64,000 bases of DNA from Fusarium oxysporum f. sp. lycopersici 4287 (GCF_000149955.1 NC_030994.1:2223071-2287070), one strand, 5' to 3'. Positions 49,135 to 60,852 are shown, counted from the stretch's first letter. The notes: generated by a model not told the origin, from the sequence alone. Numbers and translations are program-made.

Positions 49135-49155
49135 GCAGGTGCAGGTGCAGGTGCA
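49135..49155. repeat. GCAGGT microsatellite, 3.5 copies
   Basis: GCAGGT repeats three times and then GCA. A short hexanucleotide repeat in an intergenic region. Confidence 0.85.
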
Positions 49156-49466
49156 CGACCCGAGCCAGTCTACCGGGACGCGCTTTCCTTGCTTGAAGCT
49201 AATTAAGCTAGAGCTACCTCATTTCGTCACATCGACAAAGCAACTGCCAACTGGGGAAGGCAAAAATAGATTCTCAGCTGGAATGGAAAAGGAAGGGACA
49301 AGGGACATACTGTACATGGAATTTGGAAAGGGATGGATATCAGATATCAGACAGAGCCCCTTCCTTTCCACATCGGTTTCAGGGATACCTTACTATAGTT
49401 TCATCTCCAGCTCAAGACATATTCTCTTCTCTTGAGTTCTCTTTCACCTCAACAACCTCGATTACA

Positions 49467-49811
49467 ATGCACCATGCACCCACTTTGAGATCTCACTCAG
49501 CCCACGGTCCATCACCGCCTGTAATCAGAATACCGTATCAAACAAACGTCAGCGACCATGTTCTCGTCAATACTCCAATCAGATATTGCGTCCACTCACC
49601 CTCTACAACCGCACTTCTCACGAGACACACAGCAGGACAGCAACCCACCCAATCGAAACAAGCGTGTTTCTCTCGACTAGTTCGAAGCCAAAATGCGAAC
49701 TCACCGAATTTCCTCACACCAAAACAAGAGACAGATCCCGACATCATTCGGTCCAAGGAAAAGCAAGCAGCCCACACCGCAACCTCCCGCACTCTAGGTA
49801 GCATACAGTAG
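49467..49811 (+). CDS. Hypothetical 114-aa protein in the AsnRS/PARG-like intergenic region
   Basis: An ATG-initiated frame of 114 codons begins MHHAPTLRSHSAHG and ends GSIQ. It is preceded by a C/T-rich, G-poor stretch that reads like a fungal 5' UTR (TTCACCTCAACAACC just before the ATG, A at -3). The product is Ser/Thr/His/Arg-rich with no hydrophobic segment, signal peptide or domain that I recognise. It may instead be part of a non-coding transcript or the first exon of a longer gene. Confidence 0.25.
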   Translation: MHHAPTLRSHSAHGPSPPVIRIPYQTNVSDHVLVNTPIRYCVHSPSTTALLTRHTAGQQPTQSKQACFSRLVRSQNANSPNFLTPKQETDPDIIRSKEKQAAHTATSRTLGSIQ

Positions 49812-51306
49812 CATCTTGCCCCGGTACCAACCCTGTCTCAGCCCAGGCATCGTGACTGGGTTTTATGCGGTTTTCCATGTCTCACATCTTGAACCGATCG
49901 ATTGCGCACTCTGCACAGCTTCCGCCCCAGCATGTGTGGGATTCCCTATCTTACAGAACTGGCTGTATGTACTGTAGGTACAGTACCTATGTACTTGATG
50001 AGGCTAGCTGGGATACCCATATCCGCCCGCCCATGATCAATGAATGCATGAATCGACCTTGTCGATGCCGTCAGTCACTTCTCCGATACCCATGCCAATA
50101 CTAGACTACTACTCCGTACCCTTTTCTTCGCTCTTCCATTTTCTCGGGCCCCCATAGCTTAGCTGAGCCTCGTCGTCACAAATCACCCCACAATCACAAT
50201 CACATCCACACTTCACCCTCTTTTCTTGTCTCTTTCTCTCACAAGTTGGTTTTGGTCCGCCGCCCTGGGTATCCGCTTGGACACAAGCTTCCACCAGGCG
50301 AGATGAAAGGGTGCCACAGATCTTGATTCGCAACAATGTCCCGGCCAGTTGTGTCTCAGGCTCGCCGATAAAAATCATCCTCCTCTATGGTCCTTGTCGT
50401 CAAACAGCCCAACCAACGTGGTTGCTACCTCCGTCTTGAGATGGCGGCGCCGCCTGTGTCCCCGTGAGATCTTGCAGATGCTCCACGGTTCCCGATATTG
50501 GAGGCTCAGTGTAGCCCACCCTGGTTCCGTCAACTTGGATGTCGGTGCCCCTACTGCACTGTACGCCTGTGATGGTGGGATGCGATCTGGTACGGCACAG
50601 ATCCCCGGTCGACTACGATACGTGGTTCCCAGTCCCTGAGCCTTCTGATGGGCCCTTTTCTTGTCCCTTCTTATGGCTTGTCTTGATTCGTCTGGCCCTG
50701 CATTTGCTTTTTCGAGCTGCCCTGTACCATTTGCAGCTCGTACATCCTAAACTCGTCTGTACAAGACCTATATGCCTGCTAGAACATGTCGTCAAGCGAA
50801 ACGTCCCCGTTTTTGGCACCCAAGTCTTGCCGTACCCATAAAGTGATGCTGGTCTGTTTTTCTTCTGCTCATTCTTTGGCTTGTTGCCTCGCCTCAGGCC
50901 GAGTCTGTTCTAAACAAGTGGTTCAGATCTTGCACATGTTGGGTCACACAGCCCAGTGCCCATCCCTCCCTCACTCGCTTGTCCCAGAGAAGCCAGTCAA
51001 CCAGAATGTGAGTCCTTGGATCATGTCCGGTGACAGATTCCTCCGCCGTGTTGTTTCTTCAGACTCACGGCCGAGTGTCCATATAAGACCTTCCTGCCCT
51101 CCATCGTAGTCCTTATTCCCAGCCCTTCAGAACTCATCAACCCACTGCCACTCACTTTCACTACTCTTCCTCATCAAGCTAGGCATCTCAAACTTGGCAC
51201 TTATTCTCTCACTATTGGCGTCATTGTTTTGATAGCGCCCTGACTACAAGCTTGTTTAAAGCAGTACAAGTCCATACTGCTTGCTCACACATCCAACACC
51301 TTCATC

Positions 51307-52332
51307 ATGGCTCCTCCAAGATCCAGCCGGGTGCGGCCTTCAGAGGTCGCAGCTGATACCAAGAGAAATTTCATTCCACTTGTCAAAAAGAACTATGGCG
51401 AAGTTTTCCCACCATACTCCTACCTCTATAGACAGCCCATCATGCAACTCGCCATCCAGCGTCAGAAGCCTACGACTCGGCCACCCTCCTTTAGAATCGA
51501 AGTGGGAGACCCAGTCATGAAGGCATTGACATATGCAGCCATGGATACACAACAAAGCGAGGCTATGGGAGGTCCCCGTGTGCGGATTCCGTTCATATGC
51601 GCTGCGAATGAACGGAGGCCCGGAGGTGACTGGGAAACTGGATGCGTCGGATATGAGGAGAAGCTATGCCGGCGAAGTAACCTCTCAGCCACATTGAACA
51701 CGCCATGGCCGAACTCGCCGGAACCCAACAACTACCCGATCCCATCACAGGGTGGCATCTTATCTGATGCTGTTGTGGTTTGCCGTGGACCACATGACCG
51801 CTACGACAGGCTGGAGAGCTGGTTTGACCTACCCGTCGTGTCGGTACCACCAACCCGATGGCCCAAACTCAAAGACAACGGACTCAAGTACTCTTTTGCA
51901 GAGGAACGTGAGATGACTCGTGATAAGCTTCGCGGAGCTCTCCGTATCTGTCTTTACAACGGATATGACCGTGTTGTCATTGGGGACTTTGGCTTAGGCA
52001 ATGGCTACCGCAATCCTCCCCAAGAGCTGGCAGAGCTCTGGCGGGATGTACTGCTTTTCGACCCCGACCTTCGAGGACAGTTTGCATACGTTGTCTTTGT
52101 CTTTGAAGACCCCCTACAAAGCACAATGCGCCACATCATGGACGAGATTACCAAGAAGGAGAACAAGGGCAAATCTAGGACTGGATCCTCCAGCTCGTCC
52201 GGATCGAGCAAAAGCCACAGTAACGCTCCCGCTGATCGTGAAATTTTCGAGCACGTCTTTAGTGCGAGTGAGGTTGACCGAGTTCTGCGACAGCCTGACC
52301 CACGATACGGACTTAACATGATTACAACATGA
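51307..52332 (+). CDS. Microbial-type PARG-like protein (DUF2263/TIGR02452 family)
   Basis: A single exon encodes 341 aa. The central part carries the family signature in a fungal variant: IPFICAANERRPGGDWETG (94-112) with N101 and G106-G107, followed by CVGYEEKLCRRSNL (113-126), and then GGILSDAVVVCRGP (149-162) and VSVPPTRWPKL. The fold is macro-like (VVIGDFGLGNGYRNPP at 223-238; FAYVVFVFEDP at 259-269). Bacterial-type PARGs remove ADP-ribose from proteins using a Gln-Glu-Glu after a Gly-rich loop. Here the Glu pair (E117-E118) is kept, but the preceding Gln is Tyr and the loop has GG, not GGG. ADP-ribose binding or hydrolysis is therefore inferred, not shown. A Ser-rich, probably disordered loop (292-305) lies near the C-terminus. 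Confidence 0.87.
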   Translation: MAPPRSSRVRPSEVAADTKRNFIPLVKKNYGEVFPPYSYLYRQPIMQLAIQRQKPTTRPPSFRIEVGDPVMKALTYAAMDTQQSEAMGGPRVRIPFICAANERRPGGDWETGCVGYEEKLCRRSNLSATLNTPWPNSPEPNNYPIPSQGGILSDAVVVCRGPHDRYDRLESWFDLPVVSVPPTRWPKLKDNGLKYSFAEEREMTRDKLRGALRICLYNGYDRVVIGDFGLGNGYRNPPQELAELWRDVLLFDPDLRGQFAYVVFVFEDPLQSTMRHIMDEITKKENKGKSRTGSSSSSGSSKSHSNAPADREIFEHVFSASEVDRVLRQPDPRYGLNMITT

Positions 52333-52520
52333 TTTAGTTTGTATCAATCTGAGACAGATTCCAGAACACGGCTTGCCAACCCGAGAGCCGTACCAGCGGA
52401 GATCTTGAGTCGGGTCTGTCGACAAAGAAAAACTTGTCTCAGGAAGACGAGCCTATGATGACTCTAAGAGTTAGTCATTTTTTGAGGCCGACCGACCTGG
52501 CGGGACCCTTGCGAAACGTT

Positions 52521-52522
<2 letters not shown>

Positions 52523-52564
<42 letters not shown>
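52523..52564. repeat. T42 homopolymer tract
   Basis: Forty-two consecutive T bases, 190 nt downstream of the PARG-like stop codon. This is far longer than other runs in the window. Confidence 0.95.
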
Positions 52565-52566
<2 letters not shown>

Positions 52567-53966
52567 TTCAACTGCACTTTCCCGCATTCTGGCGGTCAAC
52601 CGAGGAACGACGAAAAGTCAGCGAGCGCTTAGGGCAACTATGATACCAACCTCGACGAACAATTGTCCGAGGCCAATTATGAGGCAATGCAATGGATGGG
52701 GAATCTACGGGACAGAGACCAGACGAAGTCAGGACAAACGCAGTGTTACGGGAGTCATGTTGGTTCTTTGCTATTGTTGATTGTGGTCAGTTGACAAGGA
52801 ATTTCTTTTTCTTGGTGTTTGGGGTTTGTGTTTGGCGCCTTATTGATTCCCGATCTACAAGTGGCCCAGTCAGGCTCCTGTATCACGACGAATAAATGAT
52901 GGTATCGGCGTTGGGTGTGTCACATATATATTTAGCTCAGCTGGTTAAGGAATCTTGTTATTATCTCATGTTGCACACGGAAGCACTGCATGCCGTTTCA
53001 CAGCCTCGATCTACAATGTCGCTTGAGGGTTTGATGTGCGATGAACTCGGCCGAGACCCCAGTCAGGCTGAGATGTGAGCATCCTATCGGTCCTCAAGCA
53101 CTGAGAACTTAGAAGGCAGGACAGCAATTCCGAGGCGATATCTGAATACTAGGGTTCATTGGAAGAAACAATCCCTTGCTGAATCCCTTCCGTTTCAACT
53201 AAACAAGGTGATTTACGCAAGACTATTTGTCTAATATGACCCACCTATCAGCTCTCTTTGAACGTAGTTGAACCCCGGCTTGCACTGTAGTCACAACGTG
53301 CATGCGGGTACCCCCGAAGCAGCCGGAGGATCGATACGTACTTTTCTAAACGAAACAAATGCCAGGGCTGAGTATTCAGTTTAGACTTGTTCGGACTTGC
53401 TTCTCCTAAGTTTCCTTGGATGTTTATGTGAAGGCAGAAACTTGATCTGACATGGCTCAGAAGATTTGATGACTTTCAAACATACGAGTCAACCTGATAG
53501 GTCATAACTATCTAACCGTGAATCATATGAGGCTGACTACCGATGTCAGGAAGATATCTTCTGAAGGGGTAATCGAGGATTCAGCAGTGATCTTCAACTC
53601 GATCATCAAACTACCAATGCAAGATAACGCACCCCCCCTGGGTCAAACCCCGACAACTCATTGATCAAAGATATATACGTATATCATACAGCGCTTGAAG
53701 TTCAGCCTCGCGTGTAACGACAGGCGGACCTTTAGACGCGGATGGCCGCAGGGGAAAGAAGACTACACTCAACTTGGACAACTGCAGCAGATGCAGACGC
53801 AAATGCACGTCGACGATCATGGGTACTTTACTAGCGGCAGATCATATCCCGCCGAGAACCTATCTGATGAATAAGACGAGACATCGCAAGCAAGGGTTTC
53901 GAGTTACATACAACACGTACGTACAGTGAGTGCCTTATACTTCCCCATGGGCTTGTAGCATGTTGT

Positions 53967-54467
53967 CTACAGCTGTATGCACCGCAATCTCTGTGCTCCC
54001 TTCTCCACCGCCTCTTCAAATCTTGTACCCAAAAATTTGTCAAATAAACGTTGCTCCCTCTCTCGGACTGTTGCACAAATCTCGATTGCGACACCATTAC
54101 ACGACATCAACATCATGTTACATCGCAGACCCTTTTCCACGAGGCGCAAAGAACGGTGAAGGGGGCATACACAGAAAGTAAGGATAGACTGTGATAATAA
54201 CAAAGAGAAAAACTGTAAAGTGTGAGAGAGTTTTGTTTCAGAGGAGTCATGCAGAGGAGAGTCATGCAAAGAGGCGAGATGCAGTAACACAAAAATCTGA
54301 CTGACCGCCTGAAAAAGACATTGGCGAGGTGACAACAGAGTGTCTTTTCCTGCAAGGGAGAAACACAGCCAGCCTTGTTGTCTTTGCAAGATTAAAGACA
54401 AGCATGAATATAATGTTGCGGTGTAAGCTGTATACTTGAGTGTCTCCCATGCTATGGATGGACACAT
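53967..54467 (-). CDS. Hypothetical 166-aa ORF downstream of SEC24
   Basis: The first ATG (MCPSIAWETLKY) gives 166 codons, ending with a charged helix-like segment (VREREQRLFDKFLGTRFEEAVEKGAQRL, read in two parts). The N-terminal half is hydrophobic and Cys/Leu-rich. No family is recognised. It lies in line with SEC24 on the same strand and could be 3' UTR sequence open by chance. Confidence 0.2.
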   Translation of the reverse strand: MCPSIAWETLKYTAYTATLYSCLSLILQRQQGWLCFSLAGKDTLLSPRQCLFQAVSQIFVLLHLASLHDSPLHDSSETKLSHTLQFFSLLLSQSILTFCVCPLHRSLRLVEKGLRCNMMLMSCNGVAIEICATVREREQRLFDKFLGTRFEEAVEKGAQRLRCIQL

Positions 54468-54823
54468 GTATCGTGCAACAACAGACAGAAAGGACAGTAT
54501 CAATGACAAGACTGGGATGGACCCGATGATAATGTGTCGGTGTGTTCGTGCTACCCGCTACCTGTTAACCAAATCATCATCCGTCCTCTCATCCTGTCTC
54601 TCCCACCAAAGTCTTTTGTTTCTGTTACATTACTCCATAAGATAAACGACCGCTGTTATCAAGATCCGATTCTATTAAGCTGCTGGACTTTTTCAACTAC
54701 CAATAAGCTGGTCTTAAACCTGCAAAGTTTGACAAGCTTGCCGCTGTGTGCTCCTCGCCCTCCTTCTTACGTTGTCCGCTCAACTAAAACGCATATTAGA
54801 ACCTTTCTGTTAACAAATCATGA

Positions 54824-57800
54824 TTAGATAGAACTTGCCTCTAACTGAACACCCTTGTGAATGTGTACCAGCCAATCCACGTAACTCTGAGCCTCATTGT
54901 TGCGGTCCTCCACGAGCATACGGGCAAAATCAAACTCGGCACCATCAATGCCTTGTCGAGCGAGCTGGATGGTGAGACCCTTTGAACCGCGCATCGTTCG
55001 GAGGAACTCGATAATGTTGCGGACTTGAGCGTTGAGGTGAGTCTCAAGTAAGGGAAGGGCTGATGTGTAGGGGTCAAGACTCTTGAGAGAGTCCTTGTCT
55101 TCACCAAACAGATCAGAAATGAGGTTAGGAGAAGTCTGTGAGTGGAACCAAAGGAGGCACTGTTGGCCATTGTCAACCAGATACACACCACCAGGCTCAA
55201 CTCGTGAGAATGATGTGCGGATCGCAGGTGGCATCTTGAGATGGCCTGTCTCGGGGTCGGCGAAGCCCTCTTCAGGTGCGAGGTTATGGATAGGAATCAT
55301 TCGGGGGTACAGATACAGGCTCAGTTCGAGAGCACCCATAGAACGAAGCATTCGCATCTCATGGACTCTGCGGTCTGAGTTCTCGACACCTCCCTTAAGT
55401 GCTCGGCACTTGAGGAGACCAAGAAGGTACATGCAGTACTCCTTCAATCGCTCAGGCATGACAAGCTGTCCTGGAGGATGCTGTTGAGCGGCATGTTTTC
55501 GATAGCAAGCAAGGACGTCAATAGCCTTCTCACTCAGCCAGTGACGGATATCCTTGAGGTTACTTGATGTAGTCGCCAACTTCGTGCTGGCTTCCTTGGC
55601 CAGCATACCAATGACAGCGTCTTGATCAACAAACTTGAGGCACTCACGAATACCCTGTTCACGCGCACCCGATTCCTTGGAGGTTTCCGTAACGCTAGCA
55701 ATAACATTTGAACATCGCACGCGGCGTTCGCCTGAAGCCGTTGTATAGAGGAGGGCAGACTGGAAGTGAGCATCAAGCTTGGGATCCAGCTTGCCATCGT
55801 AACTAAAGCTGACACCCATTGCCTTATCAGCATCAATGACGCCAATTTCCAAGTCAGCGCCAAAGGTGTGTTGGATAAAGTTGCCATGGTAGCCCGAGAC
55901 TTGGAGACCGTTAGAGCATCGGACCTTCATAAGAGCTTGGAAACCAGTCTCTCTAGTCACGGCGTGTGAGATCTCGAGTGATAACTTTCGGCTATCCCTC
56001 GCAGCGATGAAGTTAGGGTAGTAAAAGGTCTCTCCGCCAGTGGTTGAGGAAACATGACCTAAGCAAAATGAGATTAGCATGAGTTTATGACACTTTTGGG
56101 GACTGTGCCTACCAATAGTCGCAATATCAAGATAACCACCTGAAGGAGCAGCAAGGAAGAAATCAGCACCGACACCGGAAGCAGCCATCTTCTCGGCAAC
56201 CTTCTTCCAGGCCGGGTGCTCAGTTGTGTAGAGCTTCTTATCGATTTCACCTCCAGGGTGATTACCATTGTCACGCATGAAGAGACGACCAGGGCCCCAG
56301 GTTGGCAGCGCAGAGCAAGATGCCACAACCTTGCCTCCCGTCGCCTCGAGGGCGGCAAGTGCTGAGTTCAGGGCGGCGAGAAGGGCGGGCTCGGGGTTTT
56401 TGATGGTAGAGAACATATCCGGAAGCCTAGTAAGCAGAGACGTGATCACATCCTTAGATTCATATGGGTCGACAAAGAGTCCCTCGCTCAGGGGCACAAA
56501 GGGATCCTCAAGATCAGGCATGATCATCATCTGAGCTTGATCCAGGGCAGGCTGTAGACTGTTAGTGAAAGTGGCAGTACAAGCATCATTTTCAACTCAC
56601 GTTGACATTGTAAAAGTGAATGTCCTTGTCGTACGTGACAAATCCAACCTTGGCGCCTTCTGGTATCCTACGTTTCGGCTCTCCATTCTCATCCAACTCT
56701 TGATCTTCACCACCATATAGAGCAACGCGGATACCCTCACAGAAAGCCTCGACATAACCCTTGTTGTAAGATTCTTGGGTTACATCGATAAGGAACAACC
56801 ATCGCAATCCCACGGGCTCCCTGGTCCAGTACTCTTTAGGCACCACAAACTCTACAGTTCCTCGGTGAAGCTCGGGTCGAGTGTCACGATCAACTCGGAC
56901 ACCTTGTGGATTGGTCGCAGAGAAATATTCGGGGGGAGTGTCGTTGGGGTATGCGCAGAGGTTGCAGACAAACTTGTTTCCACCTGAACGGAACATCATA
57001 AAGGGGTTCATATAAGCTCGGCATCGTCTGCATCGTGGGGGTCCAGCTTCACCAAAGTCGAGGACAGGAATTTCGGCTTCTCCAGCCTGCAGAGGAGCTA
57101 GTGGCTGCAGCAAGAGTCCCAGAGAAAGGCCTGTAGCCTGCAGAGCGTCCTGAGTAGTGGGGATGTTGTTGAGTGTGAGTCGAGTGTATTTCGGTGACGA
57201 GTTGCCCTGGTCGTAGGCAACAAACGAAACGGTCGAGGGAGGAGGGACATGTCGTTCGAAGGTGGGGTACACGTTCTTGAGGTAGTACTGCTGGATAGCA
57301 TCTCGCGAGGCCGGTACGCTGGGCATGTCGTCAGGTGACACTCCCTTGGGTCCGCTGGTAGACACTGAGGCTGTACCGAGGCCCTCGCCGACACCAGGTG
57401 TTCCAGCAACAGGACCAGGACCAAATGCTGGGTTAACTGGCGCACTAAATTGGCTCTGGCTTTGCATCTGAGGGGTTCCCTGGGGGCTTCCAAATTGACC
57501 TCCAAAACCGGGACCGCCAGGGACGCTGTCGAGGAACTGTGTAGCCGAGGTCCCCTGGGGAGGCATGCCATTGAAGGCTTGTGAGGAGCCAGTAGGTTCA
57601 ACGGTATGGTATGCATGACGATCCTTCTTCTTCCTTCTCGCTGTGCCGTGTCCATCTCCCAAGTTCATTCCACCAAGCTGAGCAGCCAGTGTAGCATCTT
57701 GTGACGGAGGAGCTTGACCTGGAGGAGCCTGAGCCTGAGGAGGTGCATAACCATATCCGGGAGCTGGTGCGGGAGAGCCAGTCATAGGAGGAGGCGCTTG

Positions 57801-57971
57801 CTGGCCTCCAAGATACTGGGGTGCTCCATATGGTGATGCTTGTTGTTGGTAAGGTGAGGGAGCGATCGGCGGTTGGAACTGTTGCGCAGAGGGTTGAGAT
57901 GTTCGGTTAGGATCATTGGGGTCGATAACCTCGCCCTGGCCAAGAGCGTGGTACTGAGCGTAGTCGGCCAT
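54824..57971 (-). CDS. SEC24: COPII coat subunit Sec24
   Basis: Three exons on the minus strand (56601-57971, 56113-56551, 54824-56058) encode 1014 aa. The second intron is 54 nt and in frame, so it reads through as extra residues if not removed; GTAGGC donor, CTAAT branch and TTAG acceptor support it. The N-terminal 240 residues are Pro/Gln/Gly-rich. A zinc finger follows (C314, C317, C336, C339; CRRCRAYMNPFMMF...CNLC), then the trunk domain (RWLFLIDVTQESYNKG), beta-sandwich, helical domain and C-terminal gelsolin repeat (VYLVDNGQQCLLWFHSQTSP). Sec24 pairs with Sec23 on Sar1-GTP membranes at the ER and selects cargo for COPII vesicles. Length fits the family. With SYS1, it is one of two early-secretory genes in the window. 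Confidence 0.96.
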
Positions 57972-60236
57972 TGCGACGTTGAAGCTCGAGAAGCGAAAGG
58001 GACGAAAGTATCGAGAACGAGTATCGATCTATCGGACGAGCGTGTGCCCAGTAAAGGAGACGTGGGGCAATGAAATGTACCGTAGGATGATGGATGGCGG
58101 TAGCTAAAGCTTCAATAACATGAGACAAGAGAATTCGACAAAGAAATTATATGCAGAAAATCACGAACATGATCTCCCAAGTTCGCACACAAGCTGAAGA
58201 TCTTCTTTTTCTTCACCGAAGATTTCAGGAGCAGAATCGAGATGCTATCGATGATGATAGGTGTCCTGCCTCGCTGGCCTTTTCTGGTGCACCTTCCGGT
58301 TGGACATTCTGGGCGATCGTGTTCCGTGTCCCACCTTACTCTGATTGGTATGGCTTGGAGTATAAATTGGAATATGCACTGTACAAACGGACTGTGATCT
58401 ATAAGACGGGTCATGTGATGCTTCAGCATAGCAATTGATAAGTGCAAGTAATGATGCGCATAGCCAACGATATGATGCCATAGGTCTCGGTCAACAACTG
58501 GGTAAATGATATTGTGTGTGAATACACATCAGAGGCTTCCAAAATATTATGAAGAGTAGCAAAGTCATTTGCCATGCTCAACTTGGGAGGGAACTCGCCC
58601 AATGTGTTGATGCTAACCTACACCTGTAAAGCCGTTGGCTTTTGCGGAACAGTAACGTCTTCCTGCAAGCTCGTGGGAGCATCTGGGAGTGGTTGCGCTT
58701 TCTATGTTGCTTCAGGTACCTCTGGTTGCTATTTTACTATACCAATCGTCTTTGTAGAGGTTGTATTGGCTGCCGCAATGTCAGAGGTAGTATTGTCATG
58801 TCGATATTCACCGGTAAGCTGTATCGGTAGAAACAATGATAAAGGTCATTGCAGAATGTGAATGACCCTTTACCACAATCCAAGATGAAGCTAACACCGA
58901 ATCTCGATAAAACAGGCCCATAACGAATCAATAGTGTTACTATTTGGAGACAGGCCCGAGCCATGCCTGAGAAGCCCACGATCGGGTTGATGACCACGCC
59001 CTCACCACTAACATAACGGCGAGCAAAAATAGTGTACAGCTCTCAAACCAAGGTCAATGACTCGCATCTTAAGACAGCCAGCTATTTACCAATGCTGGCG
59101 TAAGTTTCATATGATTTAGTGCCCAGACGATAAGGCTGTTGAGTTGGGCGCAAGCTCTCATGATGCCACGTCCTGCCCCTCACTTGACGTAACGCGTCAA
59201 TTGCGACGATGAAGCCCAAGGTGAAGCTTCGAAGTGGCTGGAAATATTACTACGATGAGGTTACGAAACGGTGACGTTCTTCCCCCTTAAACCTTGTAAA
59301 AAAACCAAAGGCCGATTTAGAATGATGAGGAATTGCAAACACTCCAAGTCAGATCTGTCTCAGCTTGGCTAAGTACTTATGAACAATGTACGTACATTGA
59401 GTAGTTTGCTATAAGTGCCGGTCAATCCAATATGAAAGAGCAATATTCATCATATGGAAGAAAATGAAGAAGAAGAGATCGAAAGAAGCACCTAAATGAG
59501 AGATCATGAGATACGTGGATTCGAATCATAGACTATTCACCATTCGGTGTTGCTTCTTTGACGCCTCCGACCGTGTAAGTCGTGATGCAACATCTTCGCC
59601 CTCTCAAGAGCCGATGGTGATATTTTATTCAACGAAAAAAAGTAAAAATGCACTTAAGTAGCATCTGAATACTTTCCGACTACTAAATGATGCAAAATTG
59701 GCTTGTGGTGTGGTGTGTGGTAGTTTAACGATTAGACAGTGGTGGGATGCGGATAGCTTCAGAAACGACGCGCGATGTTGAGAAATGGACTTGTGAGTGA
59801 CTTTGAGCGATATGGATCATATGCTTATTGAATCGAGCCGGAACAACGTAGAAACTACACTGTCGTGGTCGCTGTTTCATAAAAAGGCATTAAAAAGCTT
59901 CACAGGAGCATATTCATCACTGCATCAGTCGTAATTCGGAATGCGACAACGAGCATGGCTCATTCAATCGCCTCTCAACGGTTCTCGAGCGCGAAGGAAG
60001 CCTCATATATCAGTCGCAACAAGTCAGCGAATCCTCCACCTAATTTGGAACGCAAAAGATTGCCCGAGACTCGCAAGAAGACAAAGGAATCGAGTCATTC
60101 ATCTCTTGGACAACGGTCGTCGAAGAAGCGAGAGAATCGAGGGAAATGGATGCTCGGGGGCATGAGTTGCGCTCGCATTTTGCCAGACTCTAGATCACAC
60201 AGAGGTACACCTCACCCGAGGTGATGTCTGGGCTGG
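57972..60236. other. Intergenic region between SEC24 and histone H1 (distal part)
   Basis: It holds the SEC24 upstream region, a 95-codon Cys-rich frame (58574-58861) listed separately, and a perfect 16-bp palindrome CAATGTACGTACATTG at 59384-59399. Nothing else was recognised. Confidence 0.5.
58574..58861 (+). CDS. Hypothetical 95-aa Cys-rich ORF
   Basis: An ATG-initiated frame (MLNLGGNSPNVLML) contains nine Cys residues and Gly/Ser-rich spacers, with a hydrophobic segment (IPIVFVEVVLAAAM) in the C-terminal half rather than an N-terminal signal peptide. No family is recognised. It may be chance, since the composition lacks coding support and no splice sites help. Confidence 0.15.
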   Translation: MLNLGGNSPNVLMLTYTCKAVGFCGTVTSSCKLVGASGSGCAFYVASGTSGCYFTIPIVFVEVVLAAAMSEVVLSCRYSPVSCIGRNNDKGHCRM

Positions 60237-60241
60237 CCAAT
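60237..60241 (+). promoter_or_regulatory. CCAAT box upstream of histone H1
   Basis: A CCAAT (context GGCCAATCAG) lies 612 nt upstream of the H1 ATG; a second CCAAT is at 60410-60414 (context GGCCAATCCA). CCAAT boxes bind the HAP/CBF complex in fungi and are common in histone promoters. The role here is inferred. Confidence 0.45.
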
Positions 60242-60674
60242 CAGAAAAATGGTCACTTGCCCAGGATTATTTTGGCATTTTTGGTGCCCCATTTTCTCAA
60301 GTGCCATATCTTGGAGGGTCCAGGCTTGGCAATCTCTCTAACTTTGATGAGTTGGGTGTGGCTGGACAGAAATAGTGCAAGAGATTGTGAGTTATGCAGC
60401 GAGCTTCGGCCAATCCAGGAGCGCGATAAGAAAGTTCACGTGCTCTGTGGAGATCTTGTCGCTCTTGTGCGCTCTTTTGTGCAATGGCATGCCAGCGGGT
60501 GCTAAGTGTGCATGAGCATTTTTAGTGTGGCGCTTCAAAATGCCCCTCCTCCCAATCGGGGCAAGTGGGCCTATGGCAGGTGAGCAAGCCGGGAGAGTCG
60601 CGAAGATGTAAGAGGAGAGCAGCGCAGGAGCAGGAGCTTGGGGAAGAGAGTGATTGCGCTCTGCCCCCGCCGAA

Positions 60675-60682
60675 TATATAAA
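60675..60682 (+). promoter_or_regulatory. TATA box of histone H1
   Basis: TATATAAA lies 171 nt upstream of the H1 ATG, after a GC-rich stretch and before a pyrimidine-rich leader. Strong TATA boxes suit highly expressed, regulated genes such as histones. Confidence 0.6.
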
Positions 60683-60852
60683 CATGGCCCGTCCCCTCCA
60701 CGCGCCCGACGAAGAGGGTACTACTCGTCGTTTGCTCTTTAGTCTCTTAAACGTCTTCCAAAGCTTTCAATCGTCTTTAAACGTCTTTGTCGCGTCCCAT
60801 TTCTCATCTCAACTACACGTCTTTATTATCTCAACCCACACAATCCAGCACA

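Larger units (their letters stand above)
48366..51306. other. 2.9 kb divergent intergenic region between AsnRS and the PARG-like gene
   Basis: It contains a tandem CCTTAGGTAGG pair (48896-48919), a GCAGGT microsatellite (49135-49155), a hypothetical ORF at 49467-49811, and TGTACTGTAGGTACAGTACC-type inverted words near 49966-49995. The segment before 51307 is a C/T-rich leader. Nothing else was recognised. Confidence 0.5.
52333..54823. other. Convergent intergenic region between the PARG-like gene and SEC24
   Basis: About 2.5 kb. It contains the 42-T tract (52523-52564), a tRNA-like A-box word (52933-52944) and a weak minus-strand ORF (53967-54467). On the plus strand a 60-codon frame (53977-54159), rich in Arg/Ser and ending PFSTRRKER, lies opposite that ORF; either, both or neither may be expressed. 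Confidence 0.5.

Noticed and set aside
59384..59399. Perfect 16-bp palindrome CAATGTACGTACATTG
   Set aside because: A single short palindrome in 64 kb is compatible with chance; no neighbouring copies or known site.
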